Shown here in pieces: positions 16,694-25,284 of a stretch of 64,000 bases of DNA (the first letter of the stretch is position 1; each line of letters begins with the position of its first letter). The notes beneath the pieces are model-generated. The model was not told the origin of the DNA. It did not search any database and worked only from the letters and a program-made list of their open reading frames with translations. The DNA comes from Cytobacillus firmus (GTDB lineage Bacteria; Bacillota; Bacilli; Bacillales; Cytobacillaceae): NCBI RefSeq assembly GCF_023715565.1, contig NZ_JAMBOJ010000007.1, positions 1 to 64,000 on the forward strand. The letters are read 5' to 3'. A program made the translations under genes and the position numbers.

Positions 16694-17905
16694 ATGAGAC
16701 TATTTTCCGATCTTCCGGGTGAAAAAATAAATAATATGTTTTATAAAAAGCCTGGCTATTTTAACAAGAGATCCGACAGAGAGCTATTATCATATGCTCT
16801 TGGGGCAACTTTATATATGCCGGCGACAAGGCCTAATATTCACCAGGATCTGCTGTCAAAAAAGCATGCTGGTCTTTCATCCATGGTTATTTGCCTTGAA
16901 GATGCAATTGGTGATGAAGAAGTGGAAAAGGCAGAGGATCTGCTTTGTTCGGAACTGGAAAATTTGAGTTCAGACCTTGTGAAAGGTCTTTGTGATGAAG
17001 AAGATCTCCCTTTGATTTTTGTGCGAATTAGAAGCTATGATCAGCTTATGAGACTCAAAATCAGAATCCCGAATGGAATGCATGTCCTGACCGGTTTTGT
17101 CCTGCCTAAGTTTTCCCCAGCTGAAGGACGCAAAATTTTAACAGAAATTAAAGAACTAAATTCTAATGGTTATTGTTTATATGCTATGCCAATTTTGGAA
17201 ACGAAGGAAATTATCCAAAAAGAAACAAGGCTTGAAGAGTTGGTCGGCATAAAGAGAGTGCTTGACCAATATTTTGGGCTGATTTTAAATGTGAGGATTG
17301 GAGCTACGGATTTTAGTGGACTTTATGGAATACGAAGAAATTCTGATACCACAGTTTACGATATTGCTGTTATTAGAGATTGCATATCAGATATTATTAA
17401 TATTTTTCTGCGAGCGGAGCAGCCATATGTCATTTCAGGTCCGGTCTGGGAATATTTTTCTTCAAAAGAGCGTCTTCTTAAGCCTCAGATCAGGCAAACG
17501 CCGTTCAGGGAGCGTCTGGGACAGGATGGCCTTAAAATGAGAACAGAATTAATTGATCGGCATATGGATGGATTCATTAGAGAAATTGCCATGGACATTT
17601 CAAATGGTCTGACTGGAAAAACCATTATCCATCCAACCCATATTAGAGCTGTACAGGCATTGAATACTGTAACACTTGAAGAGTACCTGGATGCACAGAG
17701 CATCGCCCGTCAGGCCGGGGGGGAAATAGGGGTTATGAAAAGCGATTACCAGAACAAAATGAATGAAATCAAACCACATTTATATTGGGCTAAAAAAATA
17801 TTATTGAAATCAGAAGTATACGGGGTGCTGCAGGATGAGATCACATACATTGACCTACTCAAAAACGAAACATTCCATTCAGATACTCAACTCATTAACC
17901 GTTGA
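16694..17905 (+). CDS. Ter-module TIM-barrel C-C bond lyase (CitE/HpcH-like)
   Basis: A 403-residue member of the citrate-lyase beta/HpcH-HpaI superfamily, the C-C_Bond_Lyase branch (PF15617) known from Ter clusters. It has the MVICLEDAIGDEE acidic motif near residue 60, a metal-site glutamate in MPILETKEII, and GKTIIHPTHIRAVQ near the C-terminus, typical of CitE folds. The natural substrate is unknown; with the PRTase, StiP and HAD genes it is thought to make a nucleoside-like metabolite. Its end overlaps the next gene by 71 bases. Confidence 0.85.
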   Translation: MRLFSDLPGEKINNMFYKKPGYFNKRSDRELLSYALGATLYMPATRPNIHQDLLSKKHAGLSSMVICLEDAIGDEEVEKAEDLLCSELENLSSDLVKGLCDEEDLPLIFVRIRSYDQLMRLKIRIPNGMHVLTGFVLPKFSPAEGRKILTEIKELNSNGYCLYAMPILETKEIIQKETRLEELVGIKRVLDQYFGLILNVRIGATDFSGLYGIRRNSDTTVYDIAVIRDCISDIINIFLRAEQPYVISGPVWEYFSSKERLLKPQIRQTPFRERLGQDGLKMRTELIDRHMDGFIREIAMDISNGLTGKTIIHPTHIRAVQALNTVTLEEYLDAQSIARQAGGEIGVMKSDYQNKMNEIKPHLYWAKKILLKSEVYGVLQDEITYIDLLKNETFHSDTQLINR

Positions 17906-19208
17906 TATTCATATAACTGAAAATCCTTATGAGCTGCTCCCTGAAGATTTATTTGTCATGGCTGCAAGAATAAATAAGAAAAGGTCTTTCTTATTTGTCA
18001 GCAAAGTACTCGGGAAACATATACCTATTGAACCGAAGATTGGACTTCTGACAGGAGAATTGCTTGCCAGCCGATATATAGAGAAGGTTAAGAAAGAGGA
18101 GACGGGAATGGCCCGAGAGCTTTTATCAGCTTATAAAAAAGGCTCAAGGAAAAGGAGCAGCAGTCCTTTTGTTACAGAAGACCATAACCCGGTAATTATC
18201 GGATTCGCCGAAACTGCAACTGCACTTGGACATGCTTTCTTTCAATCTTTTAAACGTGCTGATTATTTTCATACAACAAGAGAGCAGCTGGCAAATCAGA
18301 ATTCAGTTATAACATTTGAAGAAGAACATTCTCATGCTACGTCACACAGATGCTATGCTGATGCAGATCTTTTGGATAATAGGAGAGAGATTATTCTTGT
18401 TGATGATGAGATGACAACAGGAAAAACAGCCATTAATATCATCCGCTCCATTCATGAACGCTTTCCCAGAAGAGTGTATACAGTCGTCTCCATCCTGGAC
18501 TGGCGTTCCCAGAGCGATCAGATGCACTTTGATGATTTGGAAAAAGAGCTGAACATTATTATTAACAATGTGTCTCTGCTAAAAGGGGAGATCGAAGTTA
18601 AGGGGACCCCGGAAGTGCACATAGGCCAGTCAGAGGACGAACCGAAAGGACATACTGCAAAGATTTCCTATATTCATATAAACAAAGAATTCCCTGAACT
18701 ATTAAGCAGGGTGAATGAACCATCGGTTACTTTAAATGGCGAAATCAGAAATGCTGCTTATTTAAAAGATTCTGGCCGTTTCGGGCTGGATGCCAAACGC
18801 CAGGCTGAACTGGAAGTGACATTAGACGAGATCGGCCAATCTCTATCTCAAAGACGGGATGGAAGGAAAACGCTGTGTCTTGGAACCGGGGAGTTCATGT
18901 ATATCCCAATGAAGTTAGCTTCATTAATGGGTGAAGGCATAAAATTTCACTCAACAACACGCAGTCCTATTTTTGTCAGAAATGTTAAAGACTATGGAGC
19001 GCAATACGGGATATCCTTTCAAAATCCTGAAGACTCTGAAATGGCACAATTCATTTATAACGTTCCAGAGAATTATTATGAAGAAGCATTCCTGTTTTTT
19101 GAAAGAGAACCGGAAAAAGATTCGCTAATGCCTTTTATCAATCAATTAAGTAAATATATACAGAACATTAAAGTTGTCTGCTTTAACGGAGGTGGAAGAA
19201 ATGAATAG
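17835..19208 (+). CDS. Ter-module phosphoribosyltransferase with TRSP domain
   Basis: A 457-residue protein. Residues about 20-260 are a type I PRTase with the PRPP loop IILVDDEMTTGKTAI. The remaining part matches the TRSP domain that follows PRTase_2 in Ter clusters (LCLGTGEFMYIPMKLASLMG, then STTRSPIF). It should transfer ribose phosphate to or from a base-like compound. The ATG at 17835 has GGGGTGCTGCAGG before it, and the 71-base overlap with the lyase gene suggests tight coupling. The end overlaps the next gene by 8 bases. Confidence 0.87.
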   Translation: MRSHTLTYSKTKHSIQILNSLTVDIHITENPYELLPEDLFVMAARINKKRSFLFVSKVLGKHIPIEPKIGLLTGELLASRYIEKVKKEETGMARELLSAYKKGSRKRSSSPFVTEDHNPVIIGFAETATALGHAFFQSFKRADYFHTTREQLANQNSVITFEEEHSHATSHRCYADADLLDNRREIILVDDEMTTGKTAINIIRSIHERFPRRVYTVVSILDWRSQSDQMHFDDLEKELNIIINNVSLLKGEIEVKGTPEVHIGQSEDEPKGHTAKISYIHINKEFPELLSRVNEPSVTLNGEIRNAAYLKDSGRFGLDAKRQAELEVTLDEIGQSLSQRRDGRKTLCLGTGEFMYIPMKLASLMGEGIKFHSTTRSPIFVRNVKDYGAQYGISFQNPEDSEMAQFIYNVPENYYEEAFLFFEREPEKDSLMPFINQLSKYIQNIKVVCFNGGGRNE

Positions 19209-20310
19209 AATTGCTGATAAATTTGGTTCATATAGTAAAGATGATGTTGTATTTTTACTGAAGGATTTAAGCGGATATTCACTAGAAGGTACGGTTGAGC
19301 AAAGAGAAAAAAACATTCAATCAGGCCAGCATTATAGTGAAACACTTCCTATTGAGTACCAGCCGCCTGAACAATATCTCACCCTGTTTTGGCAAACACT
19401 TGATGAGTACAAACGGAAAACCGCTTTGTCTGCAGGAGCGGTCTCTGAGCAGATTTGGATGCAAAAAGGCAGGAATACTGTGCTGGTGTCCCTCGCAAGG
19501 GCAGGGACACCTGTAGGAATCCTGATTAAGAGGTATCTTTTTGAAGTATATGGTGTGAATTTGCCGCACTACAGCATTTCTATAATCAGGGATCGGGGGA
19601 TTGACGAAAATGCGATAAAACATATTTTAAAGTCACATCCCGGCTGCGAAATTCAGTTTGTGGATGGGTGGACAGGAAAAGGGGCTATTTCCATTGAATT
19701 AACAAAGGCTTGCAGAAAATTCCATGATGCTTATGGTGTTCCCCTTGATGATACGCTGGCCGTTCTCGCTGATCCTGGTTATTGCACCACTTTATATGGA
19801 ACGAGGGAAGATTTTCTCATTCCAAGTGCTTGCCTCAATTCAACAGTTTCAGGATTGGTCAGCAGAACAGTATTAAATAAATCCCTAATAGGACCGGAAG
19901 ATTTCCATGGAGCCAAATATTACAGTGAGCTGGAGGAATCAGATGTTTCAAACCTATATCTCTCAAGCATAACAGAAGAGTTCCCGGCAATTAAGCAGGA
20001 AGCTTTCGAGCTTGCTAAAAGGGTTATGGAAAACCCTGGGGGAGTTAGCTTTAAAGGGATGGAAGAGATTCAGAGAATAAAAGAAGAATTTAATATTGAA
20101 AACATTAACTTTGTAAAACCGGGAGTTGGTGAAACTACCAGAGTTCTTCTGAGAAGGCTTCCGTGGAAAATTCTGATGAAGGATCCGGAAAGTCCATATG
20201 TTGGCCATATTGTCATGCTGGCCAGGGAGAGGAATGTCGAGATTATTCACTATCCTGATATGAGTTATACCTGCTGCGGATTAATTAAAAAGGCAGGAGA
20301 AAAATCATGA
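19201..20310 (+). CDS. StiP-type PRTase-like/PELOTA RNA-binding Ter-module protein
   Basis: A 369-residue protein matching the StiP family (cysteine protease StiP N-terminal/PRTase-like domain) followed by a C-terminal PELOTA_1 RNA-binding-type domain (residues about 280-365, with MEEIQRIKEEFNIENINFVKPG). VSLARAGTPVGILIKRYL marks the N-terminal domain. The true chemistry is unknown; genomics proposes nucleotide-linked metabolite synthesis. GGAGG lies 8 bases before the ATG, which overlaps the upstream stop. The stop overlaps the HAD gene (ATGA). Confidence 0.85.
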   Translation: MNRIADKFGSYSKDDVVFLLKDLSGYSLEGTVEQREKNIQSGQHYSETLPIEYQPPEQYLTLFWQTLDEYKRKTALSAGAVSEQIWMQKGRNTVLVSLARAGTPVGILIKRYLFEVYGVNLPHYSISIIRDRGIDENAIKHILKSHPGCEIQFVDGWTGKGAISIELTKACRKFHDAYGVPLDDTLAVLADPGYCTTLYGTREDFLIPSACLNSTVSGLVSRTVLNKSLIGPEDFHGAKYYSELEESDVSNLYLSSITEEFPAIKQEAFELAKRVMENPGGVSFKGMEEIQRIKEEFNIENINFVKPGVGETTRVLLRRLPWKILMKDPESPYVGHIVMLARERNVEIIHYPDMSYTCCGLIKKAGEKS

Positions 20311-21104
20311 GGATGTTTGCGTCAGATTTGGACAGGACACTCATTTACTCAAATAAAGCACTTGCTGATTTTGGGGAGTCAGGAGAAGGTCTAATAAGTG
20401 CAGAGTGTAAAGATGGCAGGGAAATTGCCTTTATGTCAGACAAAGCTCGGCAATTACTGAAAGAGCTATCTGCTCAAATGCTCTTTGTGCCTGTTACAAC
20501 AAGAACGTATGAACAATATAGGCGTATTTTTATTTTTCAGGATGACCTTAACATTCCATACACTGTCACATCCAATGGCGCAAACATCCATTATCATGGA
20601 AAAACTCTCAAAGATTGGTCGGATAGAGTTCGAAAGCGGCTGAAGGCAGAATGTGCTTTGCTTGAGGAAATGATGGACAAATCACAAAGCCTGGAGCTGA
20701 ATGGGCAAATAAAAATGGCAGAAAATCTTTTCTTTTATTATATTCTTGAAGAGAAACTGACAGATACAGCCAAAAAAACAATTGCTGAACTTGAGGAATC
20801 TTGTGGGTGGAGAATATCTCATCAGGGAAGAAAGCTGTATTTTATGCCAAATCCCATCTGTAAGGGAGAGGCTGTGAAGTTTATACAGGAACGTGAAGGT
20901 GCAAGTATGGTATTTGGAGCAGGAGACTCTATGCTTGACCATGACTTTTTAAAGTATTGCGATTATGCATACGTCCCAGCCCATGGCGAACTGGCTGCTG
21001 AAAAGTCTATCTCATCTCATTATTTGACTTCTGCAAATATAGGGACCGCGGCAGGGGAAGAAATTCTAAATAATATTTTAAATAGTATTAAAGAAAGAGT
21101 TTAG
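20307..21104 (+). CDS. HAD-family phosphatase of the Ter module
   Basis: A 265-residue HAD hydrolase of the Cof/sucrose-phosphatase-like type. The nucleophile motif FASDLDRTLIYS is at the N-terminus, VTTRTYEQ is motif II, and GAGDSMLDHDFL is motif IV. Probably removes a phosphate from the module's product. Start overlaps the previous stop as ATGA. Its stop overlaps by 4 bases the stop of the opposite-strand gene at 21101-21349. Confidence 0.88.
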   Translation: MRMFASDLDRTLIYSNKALADFGESGEGLISAECKDGREIAFMSDKARQLLKELSAQMLFVPVTTRTYEQYRRIFIFQDDLNIPYTVTSNGANIHYHGKTLKDWSDRVRKRLKAECALLEEMMDKSQSLELNGQIKMAENLFFYYILEEKLTDTAKKTIAELEESCGWRISHQGRKLYFMPNPICKGEAVKFIQEREGASMVFGAGDSMLDHDFLKYCDYAYVPAHGELAAEKSISSHYLTSANIGTAAGEEILNNILNSIKERV

Positions 21105-21349
21105 CCCGGCTGGTCCCTCAGCCATTTTTTTAAAACGATAAATAAACAGACGCAAAAGGTATAGCTTCCTGTAAAGATTAAGCTGCTAATGGAAATAGAC
21201 TGGTTATGGGCAAAAGAGAAGACGGCAAGGATCGTTGACAGGAAAAAAATGTCTATAAATACAAAGGAACTTGAACATAACGTATTCCTGATAATATCCA
21301 AATCATGATCGATTCCCCGATATCTCACTCTTCGAAAAAGCAGCCTCAT
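21101..21349 (-). CDS. 82-residue two-helix membrane protein
   Basis: A minus-strand gene inside the Ter cluster. It encodes a basic N-terminus (MRLLFRRVRYRG) followed by two hydrophobic helices (about residues 27-47 and 53-74) and a basic tail. GGAAGGTGA lies before the ATG. The helical hairpin with positive ends predicts both termini in the cytoplasm. No family recognised. It is convergent with the HAD gene and divergent from the yceG ECF promoter. Confidence 0.6.
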   Translation of the reverse strand: MRLLFRRVRYRGIDHDLDIIRNTLCSSSFVFIDIFFLSTILAVFSFAHNQSISISSLIFTGSYTFCVCLFIVLKKWLRDQPG

Positions 21350-21454
21350 ACTGTTTCACCTTCCTCTTACAGAGTACTCCACTTTATGCGGAGACAGGAA
21401 TAAAGGTGAAAAAGTCCATCTGAGGTCATTCAGCAATGAAAAATAATGCTGAAA

Positions 21455-21480
21455 TGAAACTTTCTTACTGTTAATTCGTA
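21455..21480 (+). promoter_or_regulatory. Second ECF sigma (SigW/SigM-type) promoter in the Ter cluster
   Basis: TGAAAC (21455-21460), 16 bases, then CGTA (21477-21480). It drives yceG-telA-terD2 with a leader of about 150 bases. Identical core and spacing to the promoter at 15066. Confidence 0.8.
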
Positions 21481-21639
21481 AAGAAAGTAAACCATTTTAG
21501 AAAAAGGCTGTATTCCTATGATATGATGGTAATAAGTTTACATATCTTTTGTCCCGTGCCATTACCCGGGAATCGAAACGCAATTTTTGAATGAAATGAT
21601 AAGAATGCATCTTTCGCTCATAGAGGGAAGGGATAACTA

Positions 21640-23283
21640 TTGAACTTGTCGTACAGTCAAATTAAAACTCATATCTTAAAAGTTACATATGAGAACTGGA
21701 GCTCTCAGTTAACAAAGCCTAATCATGAACGTGAAAGTTACAAAGAGGAACAGAAAACGCTGCATGTTAGCCAAATTGTTGCCAGATTCCTTGGAGTTCC
21801 CCTTGATGAAGATGAATATTATAATCGTCTTTTTGATCTAATTCATACACAGAATTCAGGGCTTCTCCTCCTCAGTGAAGAACATCTGGATAAAACCATA
21901 AATAACCAGCAGTTTCAGTCGATACAAAAAGTCCTAAATATTAACCGGGAACAGAATTTATCCATAAACCGATTTGCTGCTTTTCTAGATGGAGAACAGC
22001 TGCTGCTCAAATCTTCCTCACCGGCCATGCACAGAAAAATAAGAGAAGCGATGATCAGTATGCTGAATCTGTTTTCTCAAAAAGAATCAGACGGATTGAA
22101 AAACCAGGATATAAGAAGAGTGCTTGTAGATGTGATTAAGTGGACCGCTAATCATTTAGGTGCAGATCTTAAAGATATTGACCCGAAAGCAGGCATGCCA
22201 AAAATCCTATGGTACGGAAATGGGAAAAAGAGTCATTATTACTTTTTGTACTATCTAATCCAAATGGGATGCGATGTACTTTATTTTTCTCCTTCGGGAG
22301 AAGACGTTCTTTCAGAAATGGGTCAGGAAGTTCAGGATTCTTTTGTACATCATTATCCTGAAAAGAAAAAGCCAGAATCTTTCCCGCTGGAAAAAAGACG
22401 AAGGAGTGCTACAGTCGCCTATAGGGCTTCCAGGGAAATAGAAACCATTCTTAACCATGAGGGTTCAGGACTTTATAAACCGTGGCAGCTTAGAGAGTAT
22501 ACTCCTTCTTCTGTGACTTTGAAAACCACTTATGATGAACTTTTTATTCTAATTAAAGAGAAAGCCATGATCCGTCCAAACTTTGAGGTGAGGGATGGAA
22601 GTGTTATGATACCTTCCATTTTTTCAAAGATTCAGGGAGTAAGCAGGAATCGCAAGGAATACTGGGATCGAATACAAACGATCAGCCAATATGAAGAAAG
22701 TCTGCTGATAAAAAGGTTCCCTTTCACCAATAGCGTCAGTAATGATTTTCGTTTCCATTATCGCAATGCACTGGACGGGGAAGGAAAGCTTGACCCTGAA
22801 AAAATAATTTCAGGGCACTATTGGCGATATCAGCAGCTTCCTGGCGGTCTTCAACATGGAATTGCAAAGGCCATTAGAAATATATGTGATCGCCCGCGAT
22901 TAAAGCCGCTGCCTGGTGAATCGGAAGAAGAATTGAAGATTTATCTGTTCAGCCAAAGTCTGCAAATTCCGCCGAGCATTCTAAAATTAATGCAGCAATT
23001 TGATTACTCTCAGGAAGTCCCTAAGATTATCCTCTATAATAACGAGCTGAACGGGACAATGGTAAGATCGGATACAGCACTCCTTTTGCTGCTTAATCAG
23101 TTTGGCATAGATATTGTACTTTATAATCCGCCGGGCCATAATGACATTGAAAACTTCATTGAGGATGATTTATATGATGTTCACTGGCTCGAGGATGTTG
23201 TGTTTGAACAAGAATTTAAGGAACCATCCTTTCTAAAAAAGGTTCTCTTTCAAGGATTATTAAAAAATTTAAAGGGTGATTGA
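21640..23283 (+). CDS. yceG: YceG-like Ter-module protein
   Basis: A 547-residue protein of the YceG family (PF14266, component of the Ter biosynthetic module). KILWYGNGKKSHYYFLYYLIQMGCDVLYFSPSG-type and PKIILYNNELNGTMVRSD segments suggest two related Rossmann-like halves, possibly glycosyltransferase-like; the biochemical role is unknown. TTG start at 21640, 8 bases after GAGGGAAGGGA. It ends overlapping the telA ribosome binding site region. Confidence 0.83.
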   Translation: MNLSYSQIKTHILKVTYENWSSQLTKPNHERESYKEEQKTLHVSQIVARFLGVPLDEDEYYNRLFDLIHTQNSGLLLLSEEHLDKTINNQQFQSIQKVLNINREQNLSINRFAAFLDGEQLLLKSSSPAMHRKIREAMISMLNLFSQKESDGLKNQDIRRVLVDVIKWTANHLGADLKDIDPKAGMPKILWYGNGKKSHYYFLYYLIQMGCDVLYFSPSGEDVLSEMGQEVQDSFVHHYPEKKKPESFPLEKRRRSATVAYRASREIETILNHEGSGLYKPWQLREYTPSSVTLKTTYDELFILIKEKAMIRPNFEVRDGSVMIPSIFSKIQGVSRNRKEYWDRIQTISQYEESLLIKRFPFTNSVSNDFRFHYRNALDGEGKLDPEKIISGHYWRYQQLPGGLQHGIAKAIRNICDRPRLKPLPGESEEELKIYLFSQSLQIPPSILKLMQQFDYSQEVPKIILYNNELNGTMVRSDTALLLLLNQFGIDIVLYNPPGHNDIENFIEDDLYDVHWLEDVVFEQEFKEPSFLKKVLFQGLLKNLKGD

Positions 23284-23285
23284 AA

Positions 23286-24392
23286 ATGAATCCGACCAAA
23301 TCAACAGAACTAAATTTAACAGCTGAGATGCAGGATGATAAATTAACCGAAAATAACGTTTCAGAAATTAAGCTTGCTTTAAGACAGGAGCCTGAGGTGC
23401 AAAATCTGGCCAGGTCCATTGATGAGAAGGATCAAATTCAAATACTTGAATTCGGCAAAGAGCCTGCTGTTCAGATTTCCCGCTTCTCTGACCAAATATT
23501 GAGCAATATGAGAACGACGAAGGTTGAAGATTCAGGTGAACTTTTAAAGCAGCTGGGAAGGATTATGGACAAGTTTGACAAGAAGGATTTCGAGCAGGGA
23601 CCTAAAGGTATATTTGGAAAACTTTTCAAGCGAGGAGAAAAAATGATTGAGAAGCTTTTCGGAAAATACCAGACAATGGGTGCGGAAATTGATAAGGTCT
23701 ATGTTGAGATTTCCAAATATCAAAGTGAAATGGTCGATTCTACAACCATGCTTGAACAAATGTATGAGCAGAATTATCAGTACTATCTGACTCTCGAAAA
23801 ATATGCTGTTGCAGGCCAGATGAAAGCTGAAGATTTAAAGGCAAATCAGCTTCCACAGCTGGAAGCGCGGGCAGCTCAGGGAGATCAGATGGCTTCGATG
23901 CAGCTTGATACATTAAGAAATGCTGTCGATTTACTCGAGCAAAGAGTTTATGATCTTGAAATGGCTAAAATGGTTGCCCTTCAGACAGCACCGCAAATCC
24001 GGCTGCTTCAGAGAGGAAATACCAAGCTCATCGGAAAGATTAATTCTGCCTTTGTAACCACTATTCCAATCTTTAAAAACGGTCTGATTCAGGCAGTCGC
24101 AGCCAAAAGACAAAAACTTGTTGCTGATTCTATGAGCGAGCTGGACAGACGGACAAATGAAATGCTGGTGCGCAATGCCCAGAATATTTCAAACCAAAGT
24201 GCTGATATTGCAAGATTGGCAGGCGGTCCAAGCATTAAAATTGAAACGATTGAGGAATCCTGGAATATCATCATGAAAGGTATGCAGGAGACAAAATCAA
24301 TAGAAGAAGAAAACAAACGTTTGCGTGAAGAAGGAACCAGGAGACTGGAACAGCTCCAGGACAATTTTAAAAAAATGAAGCAGCAGGGTTAG
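23286..24392 (+). CDS. yceH: Toxic anion resistance protein, TelA/YceH family
   Basis: A 368-residue, largely helical coiled-coil protein of the TelA family (PF05816). KLFGKYQTMGAEIDKVYVEISKYQ and the LLQRGNTKLIGKINSAFVTTIPIFKNGLIQAV segment are typical. TelA proteins give tellurite and lantibiotic tolerance, possibly by membrane remodelling. The ATG at 23286 fits the AGGGTGAT site better than the TTG six bases earlier. Confidence 0.9.
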   Translation: MNPTKSTELNLTAEMQDDKLTENNVSEIKLALRQEPEVQNLARSIDEKDQIQILEFGKEPAVQISRFSDQILSNMRTTKVEDSGELLKQLGRIMDKFDKKDFEQGPKGIFGKLFKRGEKMIEKLFGKYQTMGAEIDKVYVEISKYQSEMVDSTTMLEQMYEQNYQYYLTLEKYAVAGQMKAEDLKANQLPQLEARAAQGDQMASMQLDTLRNAVDLLEQRVYDLEMAKMVALQTAPQIRLLQRGNTKLIGKINSAFVTTIPIFKNGLIQAVAAKRQKLVADSMSELDRRTNEMLVRNAQNISNQSADIARLAGGPSIKIETIEESWNIIMKGMQETKSIEEENKRLREEGTRRLEQLQDNFKKMKQQG

Positions 24393-24443
24393 TCAGCTGA
24401 TCATTTTTAATAAAATATAAATTATTGACGAGGTGGAATTGAT

Positions 24444-25055
24444 ATGGCAATAAATCTTCAAAAAGGCCAGCGTGTTGATTTAACTAAAGGAAATCCGGGA
24501 TTATCTAAAATTATGGTAGGATTAGGCTGGGATCCAGTGCAAAAAAGCGGAGGCGGTGGTCTCCTAGGATCTTTATTCGGCGGAGGCGGCGGAGCAAATA
24601 TCGATTGCGACGCTTCTGTAATCATGCTTGGTGAAAATGGAAAGCTAAAGAGCAATAAAGATGTCATTTACTTCGGCAATTTAAAGAGTGCAGATGGAAG
24701 TGTTCAGCATACTGGAGATAACCTCACAGGAGCAGGTGACGGAGACGACGAGCAGTTGCTGATTGATTTAAGCAGAGTGCCTGCTCATATTCACAAAATG
24801 GTTTTCGTTGTAAATATTTATGACGCTGTTAAGAGAAAGCAGCATTTCGGCATGATTCAGAATGCATTTATCAGAGTGGTAAACTCCAGCAACAATCAGG
24901 AACTGATTCATTACAACCTGACTGACAACTACAGCGGAAGTACCAGCATAATAGTTGGAGAGATTTATCGGCATGGAGGCGACTGGAAATTTGCAGCAGT
25001 TGGAACTGGAACGACTTCTCCTGGCCTTTCAGATGTAGTGCGCTCTTATTCTTAA
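24444..25055 (+). CDS. terD: TerD-family stress protein with glycine-rich insert (second copy)
   Basis: A 203-residue TerD domain. It has the HTGDNLTGAGDGDDEQ calcium loop and the IYRHGGDWKFAAVG end. Compared with the copy at 15129 it has a glycine-rich insert (residues about 33-50, GGGGLLGSLFGGGGG) before the first acidic strand, a feature of a TerD subgroup (YceD/E type). It closes the yceG-telA-terD transcription unit. Confidence 0.92.
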   Translation: MAINLQKGQRVDLTKGNPGLSKIMVGLGWDPVQKSGGGGLLGSLFGGGGGANIDCDASVIMLGENGKLKSNKDVIYFGNLKSADGSVQHTGDNLTGAGDGDDEQLLIDLSRVPAHIHKMVFVVNIYDAVKRKQHFGMIQNAFIRVVNSSNNQELIHYNLTDNYSGSTSIIVGEIYRHGGDWKFAAVGTGTTSPGLSDVVRSYS

Positions 25056-25069
25056 TAAAATTAACTTCT

Positions 25070-25098
25070 AAGGGTCCGAAATTACTCGGGCCCTTTTT
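25070..25098 (+). terminator. Terminator closing the Ter cluster
   Basis: AAGGGTCCGA pairs with TCGGGCCCTT with a 6-base loop, followed by TTTTTG. Confidence 0.85.
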
Positions 25099-25151
25099 GA
25101 ATTTTCATAAAATTTTTCCATCATTTGATTCCTTTTAACCCTTCTTTCATA

Positions 25152-25160
25152 TGTTATAAT
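25152..25160 (+). promoter_or_regulatory. Extended -10 promoter element before the lethal-factor-like protease
   Basis: TGTTATAAT (25152-25160) is a consensus extended -10 without a good -35. Just downstream, TTAAC and GTTAA form a short inverted repeat around 25173-25188. Confidence 0.45.
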
Positions 25161-25284
25161 TTTAATAGATTAACAGATCGGTTAAAGATTTTTTCTCCAA
25201 TCAGGCAGTTCCGCAGCTATGCACTTCAAATAGCTCTGTTGACCGCAAATTATACATCTCAGATTAGCAGAAGGGGCTATTAAC

